Below, in pieces: positions 47,838 to 57,656 of a stretch of 64,000 nt of DNA. The stretch's first letter is position 1, and the number at the start of each line of letters is the position of its first letter. Origin of the DNA: Pseudophaeomoniella oleicola (lineage: Eukaryota > Ascomycota > Eurotiomycetes > Phaeomoniellales > Phaeomoniellaceae); contig QWDQ01000001.1 of assembly GCA_003868215.1 (NCBI GenBank), positions 62,001 through 126,000 on the forward strand. Direction: 5' to 3'. The translations under genes were made by a program, and so were the position numbers. The notes beneath the pieces were generated by a model. The model saw only the letters and a program-made list of their open reading frames with translations, did no database searches and was not told where the DNA came from.

Positions 47838-48833
47838 ATGGATACTTTGGTCTCTCAATACACTCGATCCCCCTTCGAGCATGAAGGCTACTCGTTAGAA
47901 GAACAGCAAGATCTTACAGAGTCATTACCACCTCTCTCCTTGAAATTCGCTCTCCCTCCCATCGAAAGAGTAAGCAAGTCTCAACCACCATAGAAAGATA
48001 TCAGCTGACCCTGAATTCCTAGCCTTCTGCCTTCCTTCGCGCAAACACAGATGACTATGCGAACCCAAATTGTCCCATCAAGCTCGCACACGGTACCACA
48101 ACGCTTGCATTCAGATTCAAAGGAGGTATCATAGTGGCGACAGATTCAAGAGCTACAGCAGGAAACTGGATTGCGAGTCAGACAGTCAAAAAGGTTATTG
48201 AGATCAACAACTGCTTATTAGGAACCATGGCCGGTGGTGCAGCGGTATGTCTACGCCCTACTTTGTCTGCGACAACACCATATCTCTCCGCAGACGCTCC
48301 TAACATGGTAAAATCTGTGACTGACGCTTGTCCAGGATTGCCAATACTGGCTGGCTTACCTCGGTATTCAATGCCGCCTCCACGAACTCCGCCACAAGTC
48401 CCGCATCACTGTTAGTGCCGCCTCCAAAATCCTCGCCAACCTTGTATACAGCTACAAAGGTATGGGGCTCAGCATGGGAACCATGTGCGCCGGCGTAACA
48501 CCTCAAGAAGGCCCTGCTTTATACTACATCGACAGCGACGGTACACGTCTCGCCGGAAACTTGTTTTGCGTTGGATCAGGTCAAACTTTCGCCTACGGTG
48601 TACTAGATGCCGAGTACAAGTACGACCTTGAGGTGGAAGAGGCACTGGAACTTGGGAAGCGAAGTATCCTGGCTGCAACACACAGAGACGCATACTCAGG
48701 TGGTCACATCAATCTGTATCACGTGAAGGAAGACGGCTGGGTGAGACATGGATTCATGGACACCAACCCAATATTCTGGAAGACGAAACTGGAAAAAGGA
48801 GAATTCTCAAACGTCACCAGCGAACTGGAGTGA
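47838..48833 (+). CDS. PRE2: PRE2, proteasome subunit beta type-5
   Basis: Exons 47838-47969, 48023-48244 and 48336-48833 give 283 residues. This is the chymotrypsin-like catalytic subunit of the 20S proteasome. The propeptide ends L-A-H-G and self-cleaves before Thr69 in G-T-T-T-L-A-F, the catalytic N-terminal threonine. The conserved D-S-R-A-T-A-G follows. The join after A-G-G-A-A restores [18 protein letters not shown] and F-A-Y-G-V-L-D are family segments. The length is normal. Confidence 0.96.
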
Positions 48834-49380
48834 GCAACAGATACGGAGCAGGGGTTGTCTTGGTAGTCAAAAGTCTCGATGAAACCTTCGAGAAGCTTAC
48901 GGCGTTGCTAGGAGGATTACGGCGAGACAATGAGCTGTAGCATTATTCCAATTGTGTAATAAGAATGGAGAAAAGCCTCCCACCAAAATCAGGAATTCTT
49001 TGACTGCGTCTCAATGGGTCAATATCAGCTATGAGCCCGGCTAAGAACGAAACAAAGAAGGCATTTCTTTCCGTTTTTCCTTGCCGGAGTCGAGAGCTTT
49101 TGTCTCACATACGTTGGCAGATAGGTACATGACTCAGTGCCCAAACAGCAACCCTTGATGTAGAAGCTACCTAGGTATCTTATCAAACAGAAATGACTAT
49201 CGCCGCCCATGCGCATGAATGAACTCCCCTTTTCTTTCCTACCTTTTTCCTTTCCCGTACGCTATTAATCACACATAGACGTAGACTTTTCTCGTCGAAA
49301 AAGACCTCCATCCCTGGCACGAAAAGCAGATCCTACATGTGTAAAGAGTGGCTCTTTAGAAGAGAAAAGAACAAGATATT
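48834..49380. other. Intergenic, convergent 3' ends
   Basis: Between the 3' ends of PRE2 and the Zn2Cys6 gene. One perfect TACCTAGGTA palindrome lies at 49168-49177. No gene. Confidence 0.6.
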
Positions 49381-50991
49381 TCAGACCCCGATTTCCCCCC
49401 TGGCAATACCGATCCACTTCTCGACATCTCCTCTTTCGGCAACCTCAACTGCATTCCGAACGATGCGATTCAGCCACTCTTGATCGATCGTGCCGTTGGT
49501 CTCGGCCTCCTGTGTGGCGCGCTCTAGAGAGAGACCGGCTGATGAGTTTGTTGAAGAAGAGGAGGTGGTGGTGGTGGTGGTGGATTGATGATTGTGGAGT
49601 GTGTCAAGAATCTCGCTTTTGCCGCGGCTTTGGTCGAGGGTTAGCGAGGGGTGGAGAGCGGCGTTTAGGAATCGGATTTCGAGGGACGTCGTTTGATGAT
49701 CTCGGATAGGGGAGAGGGTATGAGCACGTTCTGTAGACTCGAGGGCATTGCTGTCAGGTATGTGGCCTCTGGAAGAAGTGACTTCAGTTACGTGATCCTG
49801 GACATGGCTAGTCATGGCTTCTTCATCGAATGGCTGGGTCGCTTCGTCGGTTTCGAGAGCTCCAGACATCATAGTATCCGGGTCATCTTGGTAGTCATTG
49901 GATATCTCATCTGCCATATCATTTTCGTTTCCATAGCCCACGTTATCGTCAGGCGGGTTTCGATATTCCGGGGCGTCTTCAAATTGTTCGTCTTCTGAAT
50001 AAGCGTCATAGTCCTGTTGCAAGCTTGCTCTGTCATTGCCTCTTCCTTGTGTCACCGCATTGTTCTCGTGCTCTCTGTCCGAACGTCGTCGATTTCGAAG
50101 CCGTTTATTTCTCGAGGGAGTCCAGTCCTCGCTGCCGATCGACATAGCTGATTCGGATTTTCTGCGGCGCCCTCCTCTCTTTGTCATGCTTTCCCTCCTA
50201 GCTGTTTCCCCTGCTTCTTGTGATGCAGCCTCATCGTCGTCTGCCCTGCCTGTGAAGTCGACCTTACCACAAATGTGTATGGACTGTATCATGGTGACTC
50301 TTGCAGGTTCGGTCCCATCTCCCCACCGACCGGGGGTGTTATAGTCGACATCTTGAAGTAGATACGCCTTACTCTTCCTGTCCTCAGGCCAGGTCCTTGC
50401 TGCAACCCTAAATTGACAGCCGGCCTGATTAAACTCGACGGTTCTAGGCTTGTAAGGATTTGGCATCGAGTGACAACGCACTTCAGCTCCTCGTCTGTCA
50501 GAGCGACGAAGATATGGCGTCCATCCTTGCAGCCTTGCAATGTCAAAGACATATTGCTTGAAATCTCTGAGGGTCGAGAACGTCTGGGTCAGATAGAGGT
50601 TGTTGGGATCAATCTGCGACAGTGACCCGTCGTGGGTAATATTCGGTGGGTAGACTGCATCTTCCTCCTCATCTTGCATAGAACTAGCTGGACTCGGCGT
50701 GACCATGCTGGAGGTTCGAAATCGCCCGAGTTTAGGACTAGCTGCACCAGATTTCTGAGGAGCCTTAGTGTAATTGCAGACCGCTCCAGTGCGAAAACAA
50801 AGTCCACAACTGGGCAGTTTCCTATCACATTTCCTCTTTTTCCTTCGGCATTGAAGACAATTGTGTTCCGCGGGTTTCTGGTCGTCGGCAACACTCACAG
50901 TGCTCCCAACAGTCCCTGGAGCATCCTCATCTGAGAAGTCCGGATATTGGGAAGCGGGTTGCTGAGATGGAGTCATCACTTTGCTCTTCAT
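49381..50991 (-). CDS. Zn2Cys6 transcription factor with a second predicted zinc module
   Basis: The protein has 536 residues in one exon. A Zn2Cys6 cluster occupies Cys45, 48, 55, 62, 65 and 72 (C-x2-C-x6-C-x6-C-x2-C-x6-C), followed by basic and Pro residues, as in Gal4-type factors. A second conserved-looking block spans about 137-245: F-S-T-L-R-D-F-K-Q-Y-V, V-R-C, G-C-Q-F-R-V and H-I-C. Its Cys173, Cys192, His239 and Cys241 fit a WRKY-GCM1/FAR1-like C-C-H-C zinc module, which is my inference. No fungal-specific middle homology region is seen. The rest is basic, then acidic and disordered. Target genes are unknown. Confidence 0.85.
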   Translation of the reverse strand: MKSKVMTPSQQPASQYPDFSDEDAPGTVGSTVSVADDQKPAEHNCLQCRRKKRKCDRKLPSCGLCFRTGAVCNYTKAPQKSGAASPKLGRFRTSSMVTPSPASSMQDEEEDAVYPPNITHDGSLSQIDPNNLYLTQTFSTLRDFKQYVFDIARLQGWTPYLRRSDRRGAEVRCHSMPNPYKPRTVEFNQAGCQFRVAARTWPEDRKSKAYLLQDVDYNTPGRWGDGTEPARVTMIQSIHICGKVDFTGRADDDEAASQEAGETARRESMTKRGGRRRKSESAMSIGSEDWTPSRNKRLRNRRRSDREHENNAVTQGRGNDRASLQQDYDAYSEDEQFEDAPEYRNPPDDNVGYGNENDMADEISNDYQDDPDTMMSGALETDEATQPFDEEAMTSHVQDHVTEVTSSRGHIPDSNALESTERAHTLSPIRDHQTTSLEIRFLNAALHPSLTLDQSRGKSEILDTLHNHQSTTTTTTSSSSTNSSAGLSLERATQEAETNGTIDQEWLNRIVRNAVEVAERGDVEKWIGIARGEIGV

Positions 50992-52294
50992 TAAACAGCG
51001 TACAGAGGTTAAGATATGTTCTCAAATTCAGGAAACCATCCGGTCTTTACTTGGTCTTCACTACCTGCATTTCTACATAGATAGTAATTATGCATGTCAC
51101 TCACAAGTCGTGTTGCAGTAAAGAACGCGGTTCCTTTTCCGCGTTGCAAGCGCGATCCAGGTTGTCGCGCGCGGCATAACTTCCGCACCGGCAAGCAGTC
51201 GATATCGACAGAACAGCAGATTGTAATTTGTCCTTTAGATGTTATAATAAAGAGGTAAGTGATGGGTCAGTACTCCTGAGTGATTATCGGATACACTACT
51301 GAATATGTCGGTCATGACGTCGTATCATGTCGGTTCTTGTCTATTCGTTCTCCCTTTGTCCTCCACGACTACTACTGGCTATCAAGGAAAAGACATCCAT
51401 AGCGAGTAATGCACTTGCAGACTCGTGTCACATCGATCCCCCTTCTTATATGCGGTGACTCTGATCGATATCCGGTGATGTTTCCGGCTATTGCGATTGG
51501 CTTTCGACAATTCAAACTCAAACATTACAATATGATTCAACATTTCGGAAATGAGGTTCACCAATTTCGTGCCTGTGCGTGTGCGTGTGCCTGCGCCTGC
51601 CTGCCTGTTTAAACTCAAGGCAGACCCGGAACAGTGTTGCGATCATCGATGATAACTTTACTACCGAACTGAGATTATTGCTGGAGCAAGTCTATTCAAT
51701 CGAGGTACTGGACTACTCCTTCAGGTTGCCAGCTCATTCGACATCCAACAGAGAGAAAAAATACGGAACTCACTACCGGCTTTTAAACTCTGGAGTAGTG
51801 TTCATCTACCATCATGACTTCGCATCGTCTAGTCACCTCTGCATTGCGTTCTAGGTGCTGATGTCGACATCATACTCGCGACATCAACCGGAGTGTCTGT
51901 GCAGAACATGAATCAATTTGTCCATGTAAGAGTATGTACGAGAAAGAGGCTGATGAGTTGTCGAAGGATACTTCGATCCCACCCGTATCTACCCTTCACC
52001 TTCATCTCCTTCAAGGGTCCGATGCAGTGCAGATGCTTTTGTGCTATCACTTGATTTGCACTCATTCGATTACACCTAGCGTCGTAAGCGACTGACGGCG
52101 ATGCATAACTTTGAGCTTGCTTGTCTTTACAGTTACTGGAGGCCAACATGCTCTTTATCTCCTATAGTATTACAGACGTATGCTACATTCTAAACCCAGT
52201 AAACCCAGTAAACCCTCAGACGCCCTTATACATGATACATTGCCGAAAGGAACAACATCTTATATATCCCATTGAATCCGCTCTGCTTACACGA
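50992..52294. other. Intergenic, transcription factor 5' side to GT34 3' side
   Basis: No gene is supported over 1.3 kb. A GTGCGT/GCCTGC low-complexity run lies near 51573-51608 and a short tandem AAACCCAGT repeat at 52192-52209. Confidence 0.55.
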
Positions 52295-53521
52295 CTATAA
52301 GCCAACACCTTGTTGGGTGTCTTCGATATGAGCGGTGCCATCTTCAAGCTGCTTCTTGATTATGTCAGGGACGATGTATGGTTCGCGTTGATCCCATCCT
52401 TCCTTCCACTTCTCGCCACATGACTCGTCCGCACTGAATAGCACTCAGGTTAGCATTTGATTGATCAGGCAAGGGTTTTTAAAGAAATATCGCCAATGGC
52501 GGGCTGGAGCAGTTCCAAGGAATAGCCTCAAAGAGAGGGTCATATGAATGATCACTTACCCACAGCCTGCGAAATGCATCAGAAGGTCGCCCTTTTCCCA
52601 ATGAGCACCCAGGGCGTTGTAAGCAGGATACGCGTTCAAGGCCCTTTGGTGAGTGCAGCCTGTGTGATTCCGTACGATATAATGGGATCGATACAGCCTT
52701 TCCATAATGTCAGCGGCGAGGTTTTCAAGTGTCCTTTCGTTACCAACCTGGTCCAAGCATCGTTTTCGGGAAAAGAACTCTCCTGTCCGATCTGCAATGG
52801 ATCTATCCACATGGACAAAAGCCAGTCGGCCCATTCACCTCGTCGAATAAGAAAACTTCCAACATTCAGGCCCCAGCCTCCAGAGGCTATCAGGAAGTTG
52901 ACATCTTTCGGCTCCATCGTTTTGGGTGTTCTCCAGCCAGATGGCCCACCACCAACTTGATTGATAACCTTGTCGTATTCGAGATTCTGTCTCATACCTT
53001 GATCGCTGAGAAGATGAGTATAAAGGTCCAGAGAAGGCGTCATGATGATCGAGTCTAAGTCCAGCCACCACAGCCATTTGGCCTTTGGATACCGTCGAAA
53101 CGCTTCTTGAAGTATTGGGATTTTGTTCCAGTAGGCTGGAACGCCGAAGTCATAGCTAGAGAAATTTGCCCACATGAAATCGTAACCCCAACGTTGAGCG
53201 TAAGACATCCTATTCTCATAAACCATCTGCTTGAGATTTGGGATTCCGGAGAATCCATCGGTCCCGGAACTGCCAGTCACCAAGACCACCTCGCCCGGTT
53301 CGAGTTTTCTACCACTTTCAAAGTGACTATTTAGAGGAGAATCCCCATTCCAGAATTGGCCGCTTGCTGTGTCCGGGCGAGCAAAAAGCTGTCGAGGCAG
53401 ATCAGTATGGCGATCATTGGAGCGTTCTGGGCCCTATTCTCCCACTTACGAAATGTCCAATGAACCCCAGAAAAGTAATGATCACGAAAATGAAGAGTAC
53501 AATAAACCGTGGAGGATACAT
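52295..53521 (-). CDS. GT34 mannosyl/galactosyltransferase (Mnn10/Gma12 family)
   Basis: Exons are 53521-53450, 53388-52748, 52697-52560 and 52433-52295 (329 residues). Exon 1 encodes a signal anchor (F-I-V-L-F-I-F-V-I-I-T-F-L-G), so it is a type II Golgi protein. The DxD metal motif is D134-L-D136 in W-W-L-D-L-D-S. Then come V-G-S-F-L-I-R and E-N-D-A-W-T-R, and after the third exon join R-L-Y-R-S-H, A-L-N-A-Y-P and G-D-L-L-M-H-F-A-G-C. The joins at GTTGGT (52747) and GTAAGT (52559) keep phase and restore the C-terminal family segment. GT34 enzymes add alpha-1,6-mannose or alpha-1,2-galactose to cell-wall glycans. The exact member cannot be named. Confidence 0.9.
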
Positions 53522-56062
53522 CTTGGAAGTTGAGAGCATATTCTATGCCCTCTCTTTTGGGCTTCAACTGTTCCTGCTGGCAAGACAAGAGATGTTCAAA
53601 CGAAGTAAATAGGGGTTGTCACATTGTTGTTTCGAGAAGTTCAGGCGATTCACACCTCCCGGCAGCCACATCTCGGCGTGCGTTTTGGCGTGGCCAGATA
53701 AATTAAAAAAAGCGGCTCTAACCTGGTTCTAATCCCTGCTACCCGCTTCACGCTTCACGAAGAACAGAGGACGCGCCGAGACTTCGCGCTTGGGTGCACT
53801 ACGGCGAACGCAGTATTCAGGGGTTGCGAGGCTGCTCAGTTTCACTTGGATGAGACCATGAGAAGTAGTTGCCTGGAAATCACGTCTCATCTGCATATCA
53901 AAAATGGAATAGGATCCTTTGCGGTGAAGCTCTGATGATGTGGTAAAATTGGCGCTCTGGCTGTTAATATCCAATATACTTTGGATCTGCGCAGGACCGT
54001 CTTTCTAGGAGGTGCAATCTCGTGCGGCCCCGAATATCAAGATGTCTTTCTGACTTGATTACAGCTTCCACTCATACAAGCTACTATGTGAAGAAGCTAT
54101 TCCGGGTTCCGATGGAGGACTACAGCAGCCATGCGTCAAATACCTTTGTGGCTGAAGCAGTTCGGGGTGGTATGGTGTCTCAGCTACAGTATATGAGTTC
54201 TTTCACATGGCTCGTTGGTTCCTCAACAGTTTCTCCCGCAATTGGTCGCAATAATATATGTGGACAAACCAAGATGGGGCATACGCTTTTCATATAGAAT
54301 TTACACCATCACAGGCTTCCTCCTCCATAATAGAATTCATCGGTCCCACTCTGAGTCTATTGTTTAGTCGTCGAACACAGGCAGATCAGAGAGAGCAGAA
54401 CACGGGCGGATGAATTATCCTAATCTTTGTTTGGTGAGGATCGTGACCATGCATCCACCACTTGATACCACCACAGCGTCTGAATTCTCCGGTCCTGAAA
54501 CGACCCATGAAATCGATAATCGACCCTGATGGGGCTCCAATTGCTTCATCTGGTGTTCACGATTACCAGACCAAGTAAAATGGCCAAGCTGTCGTCCACC
54601 AGAGCAACGGAAATGTACACCCTGGTGCCGGATACTCTTTTCCTTCACTGACTTAGGATTCGCGGATGGCACAAAGCTGACAGGAAAAGCTTCAGGTGCA
54701 GACGGATCGATCGGGATGTATGTAGTAATAGATCAGGGAACTCATACTTTTTCCCCCCTCCAGGTTTCCCCCATATCGTGATATACATGTCTTTCCATGA
54801 CTACGGGAGAATGAATGCTACTCACTTCCCCCTAAACAGATGACTCCAGCGCTTTGCATGTTTTCACCCCTTGGACACTGTGTGCCTCGTCTATCAGGCG
54901 TCGCTTGTTACTTCCCCAGTCTATGTTCCGAAGATATACAAAAGCATGTGACTGACTTGCTATTGGTCCTTGTGATCATGGACATTCTCGGATTGCTCTA
55001 TCTGTTAAAAATCCACTGATATGCTCGATTCACCAGGACGAAGTAATCGTCCTAGTCAGACCTGCTATCTGCTCCTTGGTCCTTGGACGATTGATAGATG
55101 ATAAGAGACATAGACAGGTAGTAGTTGCAACTATAGCCCTGGCACCGGCTCAACACCTCCACATATACGCTCTACGGAAAAAACAAGCACCGTCCAGGTC
55201 CCGTACCATACACAGGAAACATTGAAGTCTTGAAATCAACATGGTATCAGATCCATACACGCTAGAATGGGGAGATTCTCCGCTTCAACTGGCATAAACC
55301 GTTTACTTACATTGCTCATCAATGCTTCGTAAACAGACGACCTTTTTCGACGGCTCGCGGTCTATCCTGGAAAATCAATGAAGTCAGGTAGTATGCATAT
55401 CACCACGAATAGCACAATTCTCTAGGTTCCCCCCATTCAGATAGTAGGCGAGCAGTGTCATGTCGGCAAGACCCCCGTTCGAGAAACTCCTGTCCTTTTG
55501 GATCCTCCTTCAATCTACAGAAAACCAGAAACATGCAGCCAGCCGTAAGCAATTCCAAATCCGAAAGGCAGAAGACAATGATATCTTGGTAGCGAGACCG
55601 TAACAACCCACGCCACATCCATTCGCCTTCCTTGCAACTCACGGAGCCAGGCCTTGGAATCTCCGATCATCCTCCTCCCTCCCCCTCCCCCCCCGAAACA
55701 GGCTCTCGATGTACCGCATCAAGGCAATCTCGAAGTCGTCCGTCCATCAGCTGGCCGGAGAAGGCATCTCCTAGCGCAGAGAAGAGCCACGTTTAGTGGG
55801 AAGGATTCTCACAAGGTGGATAGAAGAGAAGGATATAAGCAAGTCCTTTGTGCCGTTACAGGCTGTTGAGAACTCCGGTCCAATGCGAACGCAAGGTCTC
55901 GAAACACGAGGCTCGGATCACTTGTACGGCAAAGCTCCATGTCTTTTGTTCTACTCGGAATATGGAATAATAAAGGCTTTCTGCTCATGTGACCAGTCGT
56001 CCTCGGTGTCATGACAGCCTGTGATTTTTTGTCTCACTTTTCTTCCTCTCTTCTTTACCTCT

Positions 56063-56080
56063 CTCTCTCTCTCTCTCTCC
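56063..56080. repeat. CT dinucleotide run
   Basis: About nine CT units, in a pyrimidine-rich tract. Confidence 0.8.
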
Positions 56081-56782
56081 TCTTTGATTTCCTTTTTTCC
56101 TTTCTCTCAAGTTATATAAACACCGACATCGTTCTAGACTGAGGGCCTGACCAGGGGTACTTGACATTATCGAATCAAAAACCGGAATGATTTATCCAAT
56201 CCCCCCTGGGGAGAGTACTAAGCCCCAGTTTATTTTCATGCCCATCATTCATTCATTCAAACGAATCCCAGATCAAACTCGCCAATGATAGTAAGTTACT
56301 TGTCAAAGTGTAGCTGTGAACATCCGTATTTTCCCCACACAAAACTCCCCAGCAAAACAAAACGTCCGTTTAATAGTTCTTTTGTTTTGTTTTTTTCCTC
56401 ATCACCGATCCGGAAATAGTGCTCCAGGGTTTCCGAACTTCAGGTCTTTCTTCCATTGACAGACACACTGGAGAAACAACAATATGATGAAGCACGTTGT
56501 TTTCTCTTCCCCGGAAGTGTTCTGCCGGGTACTAAATAATAATAATGATAATAATTCACCTATTTTCTTGCGAATTACCCATAAATACATAGAGGATTAA
56601 AATTACAAATATTAGGAGGATTGCATTCATTACTTTCAGCATCAACGGCAAAGCGAGATAAGTTAGAGAGGTGTTACCGATTTGACCATAAACGGAGTAT
56701 TCAAAAACGAAGGGGACAATAATTATAATAATAGTCCACTTACATGCCTTCCTGGCTGGCTGCCTCTTTATGATACATACAC

Positions 56783-56845
56783 ACCTACCTACCTACCTAC
56801 CTACCTACCTACCTACCTACCTACCTACCTACCTACCTACCTACC
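56783..56845. repeat. (ACCT)n tetranucleotide array
   Basis: About 15 perfect tandem ACCT units (63 bases). The unit is half of the TACCTAGGTA palindrome found elsewhere in the window. Confidence 0.95.
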
Positions 56846-57656
56846 CTAGTTCTCGTACCCTAGTCCCCAAGATTGTTTATCGGTACAGTATAGGCGAGGT
56901 AATTACCTTAGGTAGTTGTAAGGTAAGCCCAAACTCGGAAATGCAGATATCCGTCCATCCGTTCCTGTTCCATCCATCATCAATCATATCGAACGGACGA
57001 TCTATTAAGTTAATTATACAGTTCCAGCTTTCTTCCTAACAGGATATTAGACCGAAGATCTCGAGCCCGGAGGGTAATCATGAACCCAATCAGTGACCAG
57101 AAAATCAAAGTCAGAAAGTGAGAAAGTGACGGGGTTGATTATAATATATCGTTGGTAATAGTAGTTCGGGTATGTATTTGATAGGGATGGATGGATGTAG
57201 AAGTCCGACCGTATCGTAGTGATTCTCCTTTCTGGCGGAGGGAAAGAAGGTGTATCTGGTCTGTGCCATTTTGGAACTTCTTCGCTTTCTCTGTGGGAGG
57301 GGAATTGCATTTGGTTGGGGCTGGATGGTGCTCGTTAACTCGGTTCCATGCAAAGGAAAAAATATTGTTGGGGGTCGTCGACTTGGTCTGGTTGAATTGG
57401 TACGAGAGGGAGGAGTGAGGGCGAGGGTTATATAGATTGATCAAAGTAATGATTAGTTATCTCGCTCTTTTTGAAACAGGACACAGCTAAAACTGGAGGT
57501 ATCTTCTATGATACACAAGGTACTAATTATATGCTTCATTCTGACCCCGTGCTCAACCTTCGATCTGGACGCCGATCAACTATGCCGTAAAGAGATAAAT
57601 CTTGGGTATCATACAATAACAACTTTTCTCGATATACATTTTCAAGATGACCACAT

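Larger units (their letters stand above)
53522..57656. other. 4.1 kb gene-free stretch with simple repeats
   Basis: No gene is supported between the GT34 start and the PRP6 stop. Short frames exist but are scattered and lack domains. It holds a CT run (about 56060-56080), an (ACCT)n array (56783-56845) and AT-rich runs near 56530-56560. Confidence 0.6.
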